The notes beneath the pieces are model-generated. The model was not told the origin of the DNA. It saw only the letters and a program-made list of their open reading frames with translations, and did no database searches. A program made the position numbers and the translations under genes. Below are positions 1 to 10,110 of a stretch of 64,000 nt of DNA, in pieces; the stretch's first letter is position 1, and each line of letters begins with the position of its first letter. The stretch is from Cristatella mucedo (lineage: Eukaryota; Bryozoa; Phylactolaemata; Cristatellidae): the NCBI GenBank assembly GCA_009760855.2, contig WPIO01000006.1:5620001-5684000 (forward strand). The letters are read 5' to 3'.

Positions 1-126
1 TATTTCTCGCCTCGTTCTTTCTCTTTCGCTCCCAGTCGCTCTTCCAATTTCTCTCTACCCTCTTCGTCTATGTACTTCTATCCTCGTCTTTCTGGTCTCT
101 ATCCCGCTAACTTTCGCAATTTGAAA

Positions 127-275
127 GCTGATATAGCAGCCTGGTTTGCACACATCGAGAGAAGAGCCTGAGCGGCTACCGACGCCGCCTTCAGCGATCA
201 ATAAAGGATCGACCTCTGCAGGACTCGCTCTACACGACGCAGGTCATGTAGAGCGAGCACCAGCACCACTGGGCC
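127..275 (-). repeat. tRNA-headed SINE (type 2), diverged copy
   Basis: Reading + strand, agcagcctggtttgcac, then aataaaggatcg, follow the order seen at 35148-35320 and 63168-63345, so the element is on the minus strand. The head end is overwritten by a local inverted repeat. Confidence 0.5.
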
Positions 276-309
276 TGGGCCTGAGCCCAGGGGTGCTGGT
301 GCTCGCTCT
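250..309. repeat. Perfect 18-bp inverted repeat (hairpin)
   Basis: The arm 250-267 (agagcgagcaccagcacc) is the exact reverse complement of 292-309. The spacer itself contains ctgggc (269-274) and gcccag (285-290). A further inverted pair, ctcgctctac (230-239) and gtagagcgag (248-257), overlaps it. Confidence 0.85.
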
Positions 310-315
310 CTAGCT

Positions 316-1390
316 CGAACATTCTCGAAACCCATAGAAGCAATCCAGCTCGCAGCTAGTCCTGCCGCGGCAGTCTGCTCGCGGCCGTCTCGTCCCTCGG
401 GCGCCCACTCTCCAGCCGACTCGCTCTCGAGCTATTACAGACGTACAGAGTCGAGCATAATTGCAAAGGCAACTGCTGGATAAACATGGGGCAGCGTCTG
501 CGGCCACTCTGAATGGATATTAAAGGTCAATGAGTTGGATCGAGGCTGCACATGCAAGCACGCACACACGCTCTGTTCGTCAAGCAGTCACGACCGACTG
601 GCTCTCTACGAGCTCCCTAGGAGCGAGCTGCCTAATTAATTAATTAGATCGTTTACGATCGACTCGTTACTCTGGGTCTAGTGCCCCGAGTCTAGTGCGC
701 TGAGGAATGCATGAGCTAACGGTCTCCTCCGATCGACCTGCGGCTCCGCCCACCGGTTCAGTGGAGCAAAGGCCTGTGAAAGAAAGCCTGACTGCTATGC
801 AGCGCTCTGTGCCTCGACGTCGCCTCTCGATAGCACGGCGCGGTACGGCAAGGCGCGATGCTCTGCTCGATCGAGTTCGGCCGACTTATCCGTCCCATCA
901 AACTGCATGGCTGTTTTCGGGCACTGTCTTTGACGGCTGGCAGAGCCAAAGTTACTTGTACGCAAACAGCCCCAGTTTGAAAACCGAGCACGACTCACTC
1001 ACTCTATTTCCTCGAGAAGCCGTTCCTGCTGCATTTTTGCAAAATGTTACGTGTCGATAGCACGGGGTCGACGGCAGCAGTGACATCGTTGAATTTCCAT
1101 GACCATTGAACTCTCTTGCAGAGACCAGACAAGGAAGTTGAAGGTCGTTGCTTATCGGAAAATCGAGGTGCCTAATTCTATGTGCCATGTCAAGTAGCAG
1201 ACTATCGTCGCTCGTCCTTTTCTCTGGCTCGTACAAGCATCGATCAGGTGGCATCAGAAGGCATTGCCCAGCCTCCCACTCGCAGTGACAAGAGGACAAG
1301 TCTACGACAAGTTCACAAGTGCCTCAGGCCAATTCAACGCACTTATTCGCTCCTAAGACGTTGAGCAAGAGAGCTACTTCCGGTTTGTAA
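316..1390. other. No gene or repeat recognised
   Basis: Mixed sequence with several short overlapping frames on both strands. None has a recognisable domain or coherent splice sites. Confidence 0.4.
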
Positions 1391-1540
1391 AGTAATAGTA
1401 ATAATAATAATAATAATACACTTGATAAACGCCCTCGGATAACTCAATCTCTTTCTAGGCGATTTATATTTGCTGCAAAGGAAACATGATCGAATGGTGA
1501 GTGGCATCATGCTTGATAACAACATGAATGTTATCGTACT
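1391..1540 (-). repeat. LINE 3' tail fragment (family A)
   Basis: (AAT)n is followed by cttgataaacgccctcggat and the reverse complement of the shared LINE hairpin tail. Only the 3' end is present, as usual for 5'-truncated LINE copies. Confidence 0.8.
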
Positions 1541-1615
1541 CGATAGCAACAAGTAAAGGAAGTAATGCTCCTCGTCCTACTTCCAACGTCCTCGATGGAT
1601 ACACGTTGTGCACAA

Positions 1616-1731
<116 letters not shown>

Positions 1732-2196
1732 CCTAGAGATGCCCGTGCCTTTTGGTGGCAGGAAACCTGCGGCTCCGAGGGGTGGCGCGATTAGCTGGCG
1801 CGTATCTGCAATCGGCACCCAGTATCGCAGAGCCTGTTAGCCCACGTGCCCTTCAATCTACTTCCGCCGTGAATGAAATTGAGAATGTGGCGGCTGAATC
1901 AAATGTGGCTGAACGATTGAATTGTTTCGGCGATAGACAAATATCTGAGACGTTCCGTCTTCTTTGTTTTGTCAGGGCACTTTGACCTTGGCTGTCATTC
2001 TTCGCTTTCGTTGGGCTCCTCTTGATTTGACAGTAGATGCAGGTTTACCTAAGAGTGTAGTATTTGGACACATTGCAGAAGCCGATACCAAAGTGCCTTA
2101 AATGCAGGGCACCCCGATGTCTACGGAGTGCGCCCCGAAGGATGCCTTGCGGTTCAGAGCACGTTCGCATTCATTCATTCGTTTCGTTTTTTTCAG

Positions 2197-2404
2197 GCTT
2201 ATAAACAAGATATCGCCGAACTCGGTGAAGAAAATCTTCCCGTCGAACGGCCAAGCATTCGTGCTCATGCAGAACGCCGAGGCATTCAACAAGGCCCTCG
2301 TCGCGTACGGCGTTCCGAAGGAAGAGACGTTCCAGACTGTCGACTTGTACGAGAAGAAGAACATCCCGGCCGTCACCAAGAGCATTTATGCCCTGTCCCG
2401 AACG
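2197..2404 (+). CDS. Mp20: Transgelin/Mp20 CH-domain exon
   Basis: The acceptor is a T-rich tract ending ttttttcag|g and the donor is acg|gtaagg. The exon has one leading base that finishes a codon from the missing upstream exon, then 69 codons in frame from 2198. It encodes the second half of a calponin-homology domain, including KALVAYGVPKEETFQTVDLY. Confidence 0.9.
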
Positions 2405-5400
2405 GTAAGGTTGCTGCTCGCACAACATATCTTGCTGCTTGCCTGCTCTGGCTACAAGTAGATTCTAGCAAGCGGTCTCGGCTTGCACACCTCTCTAATG
2501 TAATGTAATAATAATAATGATAAATTTGATATAGCGCCCACAGAGAACTCAATCTCGTTATGTCATGTCTCGTTATCTCGTACTGTCTCAATCATGTCTC
2601 CTTAGACGACCATATCAGTTCCACAGTCAAATCTGCCTATTTTCAGCTTCAAAACATTGCTAAAATTCGGGCTTGCTTAGATAAGGATACCACGTCCAAG
2701 TTGGTCCATGCATTCGTGACATCCCGTCTCGACTTCTGCAACTCACTGCTTACTGGCCTTCCAGCATGTGCGATAAGGCGATTGCAGCTGGTGCAAAACT
2801 CTGCAGCTAGGCTTGTCTGTCGTGAGCGTCCCAGTTGCCACATTACTCCACTTCTCGCCGACCTGCACTGACTACCAGTCAAGCAACGGATTGACTTCAA
2901 GGTTTTGTCGCTCACTTTTAGATCCCTTCATTCTATGGCTCCAGCCTATCTCTCCCGATATACTCCCCCATCAGGCCAAGCATCGTACCACCCGCTTTTT
3001 GGAATCCAACAGTCTACAAATATCTCGTGCAAACCTTAAATCCTTTGGAGACGATGCATTTAATTCGTATGCTCCCAAAGCCTGGAACTCACTCCCGACC
3101 TGCGTCAGAACATCGCCTGACCTGACCACATTTAAAAGGAACTTAAAAACACCTAATTAGGACAGCATTTAGTGGGTCCCTGTGATTCGTCCTTGATGTG
3201 CTCATGCGTGCTGACACTGTGCATGCTGCCACTAACCACATTTGCATGCTGACCCTGTGCATGTCACCCCTAACCATGTTATTCATTTTGTTTGCTTTTC
3301 AAGCATGATTTTACTTACCATTCAATTGCATTTCCCTTTGCAGCAAATGTAAAGCGCCTAGAAAGAGATTAAGTTTTCTGAGTGCGCTTTATCAAGTGCA
3401 TTATTATTATTATTAATCTCAGTCTGAGCATTTTACATTTGTGGCAGAGTGATAGAATGGTTAGGGGTAGCTTGCTCATCGACAACAACCATAACATGGT
3501 TAGGGGTGAAATGCACAGGGCCACCATGCAAATATGGTTAGTGGCAGCATGCACAGTACAAGCACGCATGAACATATAAAGGCCGAATTACAGAGACCCA
3601 CTAAAATCTGTCATAAATAGGTGCGCTTTTAGTTTCTTTTTAAACGTGGTCAAGTCAAGATATGTCATGATGCAAGTCGAGAGTGTGTTCCCGGCTTTGG
3701 GAGCATACGAACTGAAAGCACAGCCTCCAAAGGATTTGAGGTTGACACGAGATAGAGAATTATAGATAAAGAATTATATTCCAAAAAGCGAGTGATACGA
3801 TGCTTAGCCTGGTGGGATGGTAGATCTGATAGGTAGGCTTGAGCTAAAGATTGAACGGACCTCAAATTGAGCGACAAAACCTTGAAGTCGATGCATTGCT
3901 TGGCTGGAAGCCACTGCAGATCGGCGAGAAGTGGTGTGGTGTTGCAACTGCGACGCTCACGACAGACAAGAATAGCTGCAGAGTTTTGCACATGCTGCAG
4001 GATCCTGATTGCACATGCCGGTGCAGTGAGTTGCAGAAGTCAAGACGGGATGTCACAAATGCATGGACCAATTTAGATGTGGTATCCCTGTCTAAACAAG
4101 CCCGAATTCTAGCAATGCTATGCAGCTGAAAGTAGGCAGACGTGATTGTGGAGCTGATATAGTCGTCTAATGAAAGTTCACTTTGGAATATGACACCTAG
4201 ATTTCGTGTACATTCAACGGGACAGAGCTGCTGGCAGAGCCGATAGTGAGCGTCGACATTTCCAATTTCTGAATCACACTTGGTTTGACATGATTTGAGG
4301 CTAATGAAATATTAATAATGTTAATTATGCATGGCAGCACCAGATCAGCATCGTAGAAGCAAGACAGTGGGAATAGGGTCTAGACGACAAGTTGTCTCCT
4401 TTGGTTGGGATACGGACTTCAAGCGGTTTCGCTCGGCTCCAACAGCTCTTTCTCAATGTCCGCTAAACATGCCGGCGGCCCAGCTGAGCACCAAGGGTCC
4501 ACAGTACGGCTCCCAGTCGCAGCAGTGCAGTCAGTGGCTGCAGCGTCCGGTGTCAAATGAAGACGTACGCCTGCCAATGCGCCATCGAATCAGCCAGCTG
4601 CTGCGTCCACGTTCAGCGTCTGCCCTACGAAGCTTCGCTCGGGCTGTCAGCCGTCAGAGCAACCCGACGCGCCTGGCCGATGGCTGCTAACCACTCAACA
4701 GGGCGAGCGTCCGCGCCTACCCCTGCTATTTTTAACTTCAGATCTCCTTGCGGCCACATTTTCGCTATTGCAGTGGTATGGTCTTGCTGGTTTGGTCCAG
4801 CGGTAAGGCGCTCACCCCGACCAAGGCCTGGCTGAGGTCGTGAGCTCGAGCCCCGAGGCATATGTGAAGCGCCTGAATAGAGATTAAGTTTTCTTGGGGC
4901 ACTACAGATATGAATTGTATTATTAATTATTAGCTAAACGAGATTGAAACGCCTTTCGGATTCGTGGCTAAATCGACGGCCCACTGTGGTTTTGCCCAGT
5001 ACATCTACGGTCCCACTAATTTTACTTACCATTCAATTGCATTTTTCTTTGCAGCAAATGTAGAGCGCCTAGAGAGAGAGATTAAGTTCTCTGAGGGCGC
5101 TTTATCAAGTGCACTGTTATTATTGTTATTATAAATGAGGGGAAGCGGGAAGCGGGTAATTGCAGTCCCATCGGTGGCTGGATGGCGCTGTGGTAGAGGC
5201 GGTGGCTGCAGCGGGCTGTAGAGCTGCAACGAGCCGACCTCGGCATTGCGCCTCGCTACAGGCTCACGCCAAGGGCTGGCGCGGGCCGCTGCTCGGCCCG
5301 AAGCTCGCCGAGGAGAACAAGCGAGAGTTCACCGACGAGCAGCTGAGGTCGGGCGACAGCCACATCGGCCTGCAGATGGGTTACAACAAGGGCGCCAACC

Positions 5401-5444
5401 AGAGCGGCATCAACTTCGGCAAGAGCAGGATGGTTCTGGACTGA
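2197..5444 (+). CDS. Mp20: Transgelin / muscle protein 20-like actin-binding protein (3' part, two exons)
   Basis: Two spliced exons (2197-2404 and 5262-5444) encode the C-terminal 129 residues of a small calponin-family protein. The first exon gives the last two-thirds of the calponin-homology domain (LINKISPNSVKKIF; FQTVDLYEKKNIPAVTKSIY). The second gives the single calponin-like repeat (IGLQMGYNKGANQSGINFG) close to the stop, as in transgelin and Mp20 rather than true calponins, which carry several repeats. Family knowledge: these proteins bind and bundle actin, often in muscle. The splice is phase 0 with GT/AG ends. The N-terminal exon(s), with the rest of the CH domain, were not found between 1 and 2196 and may lie outside the window. 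The name Mp20 versus transgelin is a choice within one family. Confidence 0.9.
2497..2558 (-). repeat. LINE 3' tail scrap in the transgelin intron
   Basis: aataataataatg, then tttgatatagcgccc and agagaactcaatctcg, is the reverse complement of the LINE end hairpin. It is cut short where the next LINE copy begins. Confidence 0.65.
2575..3418 (+). mobile_element. 5'-truncated LINE (family A) with RT C-terminus and 3' UTR
   Basis: Translated pieces include SAYFQLQNIAKIRACLDKDT, TSRLDFCNSLLTGLP, LQLVQNSAARLVCRER and YAPKAWNSLPTCVRTSPDL, the region after the catalytic RT motifs in CR1/L2-type LINEs. Stops and frameshifts break it. It ends with the 3' hairpin and (TTA)n at 3355-3418, and lies in the 2405-5261 intron of the transgelin gene. 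Confidence 0.88.
3419..4310 (-). mobile_element. 5'-truncated LINE (family A), tail-to-tail with the previous copy
   Basis: The minus strand reads the same RT C-terminal region (SRLDFCNSLHRHVQSG; LVCRERRSCNTTPLLADLQW). Its own 3' tail starts directly at the (TTA)n of the + copy, so the two form an imperfect palindrome with arms of about 850 bp. It is degenerate. Confidence 0.86.
4777..4925 (+). repeat. tRNA-headed SINE (type 1) with LINE-like tail
   Basis: A tRNA-like head carries an A-box-like tggtccagcggtaaggcgc and a B-box-like gagctcgagcccc. Next come gtgaagcgcctgaatagaga and ttaagttttcttggggc, related to the LINE family A hairpin, then an AT-rich (ATT) end. Confidence 0.8.
5016..5137 (+). 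repeat. LINE 3' tail fragment (family A)
   Basis: ttacttaccattcaattgca, then the hairpin with gtagagcgcctagagagaga and the (TTA)n end. It lies just upstream of the last transgelin exon, in the same intron. Confidence 0.88.
5262..5444 (+). CDS. Mp20: Transgelin/Mp20 last exon with calponin-like repeat
   Basis: The acceptor is cgctacag|gctcac, phase 0. It has 60 codons and then TGA at 5442-5444. KLAEENKREFTDEQL leads into the calponin-like repeat GLQMGYNKGANQSGINFGKS. The end KSRMVLD differs from the basic RHM-type end of some relatives. The exon is GC-rich compared with the repeat-filled intron before it. Confidence 0.9.
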   Translation, partial: AHAKGWRGPLLGPKLAEENKREFTDEQLRSGDSHIGLQMGYNKGANQSGINFGKSRMVLD

Positions 5445-6195
5445 AGCGACCGACGCGACGACGGCGGCGGCAACGCCCCGCTTCAGCGGCGCTGCTGCGA
5501 TAGAGGCATTAGCCGTTCACGGAGGGCATCTCTGAGCTCCGAGGCAGACGAGAAACCGTTAGCCACCGCCACAAACGAGGCTTCGCGCCGCCGCAGCGGA
5601 TCGCGAATTCTGTTGCGCTTTGTGCCCGTGAATCAGTCGCCGTATTGTGTCGTACGGTGCCGTCGCAAAAGGCGACGTGCAACCGAAAGTGCTGTGGCGT
5701 GAATGTGAGGCTTCGTTATTTCTTTCTCGCTCCGTTTAGTCCGGACGCGTTTCTCGGTCGCCGCCGGCACCGTTGTCACAGCGAGCGCCAACATAATCGA
5801 GACGCCGTGATTCCCCCGACGAGTCTTTCCTGCTACGACCACTGGGAGGGGGACTCTGGTCGCGGCTGCTTGACCTCGAGAAACCCGGCGAAGAAGCTGC
5901 TGACCGCCAGACTACCTGTGCACTTTCAAAGAGGGCGTGCGCATGTGAAAGTCACTCAGAAAGGCTCGCAGCTTGAAGCCGCGAGAAGCAGCGCGGGGCG
6001 CCCCTGCACGAACGCGGCATAGCTCGTCTGGTCTTTTCCGGAGCGAACGACCTTGCCCCTGGGCCGGGCATTACTTGCCGTTGCACCGGCGGCCGGCCGT
6101 CCGTCGGGCGCGTCCGTAGAAGATGTCGCTCATACGTCGTGCTACTTGCGCTTTAATAAGCGGCGCCACATATTAAAGCACTAGTAGCGCGCCAG
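5445..6195 (+). other. Probable 3' UTR of the transgelin/Mp20 gene
   Basis: This is GC-rich, non-repetitive sequence directly after the stop codon. An ATTAAA at 6172-6177 is the first poly(A)-signal-like hexamer I noticed. Short open frames here look accidental. The extent is inferred, not shown. Confidence 0.4.
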
Positions 6196-6724
6196 CGACT
6201 CAGCGTAGCGATTCCCTTCAAAGGCTTGCCCGACGAATGTCGGCGGGCCGTTCGCTGACACTCGGAGGCGAAAAAGTACTCGCTGAACAGCTGCAGCTGC
6301 TGTGGCTGTATATTCATTCGAGAAATAAGAGGGTTTCCTTGCGATACCCGGCATCTTAAAATTAGGCATTCAAATAATTAAAATTAATGTATGAAAGTAC
6401 TTATTGAAAGCACGAAAAACGAGCATATATGTGTAATGCCGAAGCCTCGTCGGAGTAGGCTTGACCTGCCGCTTACCTAGCGGCGTAACCTAGCGCCTAA
6501 TGCCGTTCGGTATTGCGCCTACGCGCAATAAGCTGGCCGCCACGAAACGAGCGTTTCTGGCGCTGACCCACTCACCGTTACTAAAGGGGGGTCGTAAGTC
6601 CGCGGCGCGAGTTGGAAAACGAGACACACAAATTGGGGATTTTACTGAGCTTTATTCGCTAGCGCACAGAGTCACTGCGCGTCTAGCTCGGTTTTATCTC
6701 CACACTCCTCACACGCTCTCGATA

Positions 6725-6990
6725 GCGCAAGCACTCTTGCGGAGGAAACACGTCTCCACACTAAGGCTACTTACGTCTATAGTGGGGGTACGACACAAAT
6801 AGACGAAGGAGCCCGAACCGAAGCCTCAACCCTGACCGGAGAACTAAGACTCCGCTTCCACCTTGCGGCAGGAATACCCCACACACGCCACCTCAAGCAC
6901 TCCTGCGGAGGAAACACTTCTCCACACTTAGGCTCCCTGCGTCTCTAGGGGGAACGGCCCAAATAGACAGAGGAGCCCGAACCAACGGAA
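6725..6990. repeat. Imperfect direct repeat, two units of about 95 bp
   Basis: 6728-6825 and 6896-6985 share tgcggaggaaacac, tctccacact, and aggagcccgaacc in the same order with similar spacing. No gene was recognised in the flanking 6196-7265. Confidence 0.7.
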
Positions 6991-7265
6991 TATCTCACAC
7001 CATACCAACTACGTTTAGCTCGCACCGGCAAATCTTTATGCCGAGACCACGTGCGAGCGCGCACACGCAAAACACAAAAGAAACACAAAATGCTAGCTTG
7101 GGCGCGATACGACCGTATTCGGTGGAGTCCACCGAATCCTCCTAGCGCTGCCTCGTCCTGTTCCGTCCATCGCCGGCGAACAGCCCGCCCCCTCACTCAC
7201 TTTCAGAGAAACGAGTCCAACGGCGTCGAAGCGAAGCCGGAGAGAGAAGCCGGACAAAAGACCAA

Positions 7266-7700
7266 GAGCGAGCGTTGCTAGACTTAAATACTTAGCTGAG
7301 ACAATGGGGCAAACGCTTAGTGGCATTTGGCCCGACACCGTGGCTCATTACGGTAAGGAACTAATACCGTCACTAGGCCACTGGAAGAGCACCTCTGTCC
7401 AGCTTGAATACCGAATGGGTTCCAGACGATTCTTTTTTGACAGAGTGATGGCGGAGGTTGACAGGCCAGCCAACATCAATCAGCAGCTCCCGAGGGTATC
7501 AGACCAATTCTAAATGCCGAATCTCCACCGCTGGTCTCAGAGCTTCCTGGCTTGCTCTTGAGCTCTTGCTCTCTAACCGCACTGGCGCACCTCACTGCTC
7601 CAGGACAAAGGAATTCTTGCCTGCTGCCGAACACGTGCTAAAATTTAGCCAAGTTCAGCAAGGCGCTACATATGCATGGGCATGCGTTCGTTGTGACGTC
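7266..7700. repeat. Dispersed duplication, copy 1
   Basis: Shared with 9330-9525 plus 9814-10110. Matching landmarks: gtccagctYgaatRccgaa, gaggttgacaggccag/taggttgacaggccag, cactgctccaggacaaaggaattctt / cactgctcgaggacgaagg. Copy 1 lacks the LINE insert of copy 2. No coding function was seen. Confidence 0.65.
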
Positions 7701-8866
7701 ATCGTATCGGGATTATTCGCGACCTCCCTAGTTTGAAGCTGTCAATGTCAGCGGTGTCTCTTCTGCCGTAGCCCGTTCAACATTGGAGCCCAAGCTTTTC
7801 TGAGAAGGTCAAAGGCTAAAGGTGTGAGCCGGACAGCCCGCCACAGCCGCTCATTGATTGATATGTCTCAGTAGTAGTTTTATGGGATTCTGATAGGGCG
7901 ACTGGCTGGACCGATGCATCGGCACCGAACGGGAATAGGTCAACAAGGACTTCGTGGGCCTGGCAGTGTGCGCTTAGCGAATCTATCTTGCTGCCAGCTG
8001 CAACGACGATCCCCAAGCAGCAGAGCATCTGAACGATGAAATCCAAAAGTTTGCTTGACCAATAATAACTTGAGAGTAAATTAGTCTTTTTTGGTGTCCA
8101 GCAAGAGTCCGTGGAAGCTGATCGATTGCAGCGTCGGACTCGGGCGGGCGCACTGGCGCAGCAAGCAGGCAGGCAGGTCCCTCGCGGCAGGCCCCGTCTC
8201 TCCTCGCCGTTGCGACGAGGTGCGAAGCTCCAGCCACCCTCTCGCCACACTCAGGCGCACGGCCGGCCACCCGCTGCCGCTGCAAGGTGCATGAACTTCA
8301 CGACTCAGGTGGCGGGTTCGAGTCTTGCTGCAGGGCATTCTCTATGGCGATCTGCGTGGAGCGAGAGCGATCGAGGCTCTCCTGCCCTTTGCACAAACGA
8401 GGCCGCCGAATCGGCCTTTGCGGCTGCAGGTTTTAGCGAACAGCGGCGCTCGGAACAGACCCTGAGCGAGCAGCCTATCTCGTCGAGAGTAGCACGGCGT
8501 TTGCAGAGTGCTCACGTATTTGAGCACTAAAAAATCCCCACAATCTCCGAAACGGCCGCACGCTGGCGAGAAACAACCGACGCTTTGCTCACGAGTCTCT
8601 AACAGTTTTGATCTCAGCCAAGGTCGGACGACGCTACGTGAGTTGATTGGCCAAAGCGACGAAGACGAGCCCGCAGAGCTGTGAAGAATGCGAGACATTT
8701 CACTCGCTAAAAGAGTCTGCCGTGATTAGAGCCCTCGCCTTAGCTTAAACGTGTGGATCGAGCAGTAGCAAAACTCTGGCCGCTATTAATCTGTTTCTAT
8801 ACTTCATCAGCCATCCTCCTGTCTGCGTCTTGAGCAGATGCGACCGACGCTGATTAATGTAGAGCA
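7701..8866. other. No gene recognised
   Basis: Overlapping open frames on both strands (for example 7816-8250 minus and 8111-8530 plus) have no domain and mirror one another, as expected from GC-rich noncoding sequence. Confidence 0.4.
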
Positions 8867-8870
8867 GAGA

Positions 8871-8915
<45 letters not shown>
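8867..8915. repeat. (GA)n microsatellite
   Basis: About 45 bp of GA repeats with one GGG interruption near the start. Confidence 0.95.
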
Positions 8916-8919
<4 letters not shown>

Positions 8920-9175
8920 CAGGCAGGCTTACTTACTTCAGCGAGCTTGGGCAGGGTTAATCGTAGCCAGTGGAGTGTACTGCTTTTTTCTGTTCAGCTG
9001 TTGCAACTAGGACCTGAGAACTAGGATTTCGATTCCACCGTACTCGAAGGCGGGTAAACTGAGAGGTTTTTTTGCTATACGAAAACAATCTCTTCCATTC
9101 GCCTCTGCTCAGGAGGCGCGTAGCCCTAATACTACATCGAAGTGCTAAACCCCTACGCCGGAAACTCGAGCTCGT

Positions 9176-9177
<2 letters not shown>

Positions 9178-9249
<72 letters not shown>
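9178..9249. repeat. (CA)n microsatellite
   Basis: About 70 bp of uninterrupted CA dinucleotide. Confidence 0.97.
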
Positions 9250-9251
<2 letters not shown>

Positions 9252-9329
9252 CATGGCAGCCACGGGCGCTATAGGAACGCAATCGGCGGCGTCCGCCGAA
9301 TTCTCCCGACGCTGAGAAAGCGTCGCCCT

Positions 9330-10110
9330 ATTCTTAGATAGCTGGGCCGGACAATAAGGTAAGAGCTTAGGTCACCGGGCCTGGCCCCCCCTGGACCGCT
9401 ACGCTAAAGGATGACTAGCGCCACTCGACAACCGATGAGCAACCGCGTCCAGCTCGAATGCCGAAAAAGGTCCAGACTGTTCTTTTGGACTGAGTAGTTA
9501 GGGCGGCCTAGGTTGACAGGCCAGTCGACATAATAATAATAATAATAATAATTTACTTGATAAAGCGCCCTCAGAGAACTTAATCTCTCTCTAGGCGCTT
9601 TACATTTGCTGTAAAGTGAAATGCAATTGAATGGTAAGTAAAATCATGCTTGAAAAACAAACGAAATGAATAATATGGTTAGGGGTGACATGCACAGGGT
9701 CAGCATGCAAATGTGGTTAGTGGCAGCATGCACAGTGTCAGCACGCATAAGCACATCAAGGACGAATCACAGGGATCCACTAAATGCTGTCCTAAATAGG
9801 TGTGTTTTTAGGATCCTTTTTCTACCACATTACCACACCCAAGTGCGATTGCACTGCCGCTTACTCAATCAGCCGCTCCTTAGGCGAGCCGACGGTAGAG
9901 GCCGAAATGCCACGAAATGGTGGCTCTCGAGCCTCCTTCCTGCTCGCATTAAGCCCTTCCGATCCTACCACAACTGCTGTCCATCTTGATCACTGCTCGA
10001 GGACGAAGGCATTCTTTTTTTTCAGCCGAGCAGTTCTCGTGCAGCCTAAAATTAAGCCAGGCTAGCGCTGTGCTACAGCACAGGCGGGCCTGGGGGCGGC
10101 GGAAAGCTCT
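9330..10110. repeat. Dispersed duplication, copy 2, split by a LINE
   Basis: The 9330-9525 part and the 9814-10110 part match 7266-7700 in order. The 9526-9813 LINE tail sits between them, so the duplication predates the insertion or the insertion is specific to this copy. Confidence 0.6.
9526..9813 (-). mobile_element. LINE 3' fragment (family A)
   Basis: (AAT)n at 9531-9552, then tttacttgataaagcgccct, the hairpin, and the 3' UTR marks ggttaggggtgacatgcaca and cagggatccactaaatgctg. It is one of the better preserved tails. Confidence 0.92.

Noticed and set aside
2128-2508. 126-codon frame overlapping the transgelin exon
   Set aside because: Shadow in another phase; the correct frame (from 2198) matches the CH domain.
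4331-4690. 119-codon plus frame in the transgelin intron
   Set aside because: No domain, no splice sites joining it to the gene in phase, and it is wedged between a LINE and a SINE.
4777-4860. True tRNA genes at SINE heads
   Set aside because: Only A/B-box-like words survive; no complete cloverleaf, and each head is joined to the same repeated body.
5460-6022. Open frames after the transgelin stop
   Set aside because: GC-rich 3' UTR; no similarity and no splice evidence.
7816-8250. 144-codon minus frame
   Set aside because: No family resemblance and mirrored by equally long frames on the other strand; typical of GC-rich noncoding DNA.
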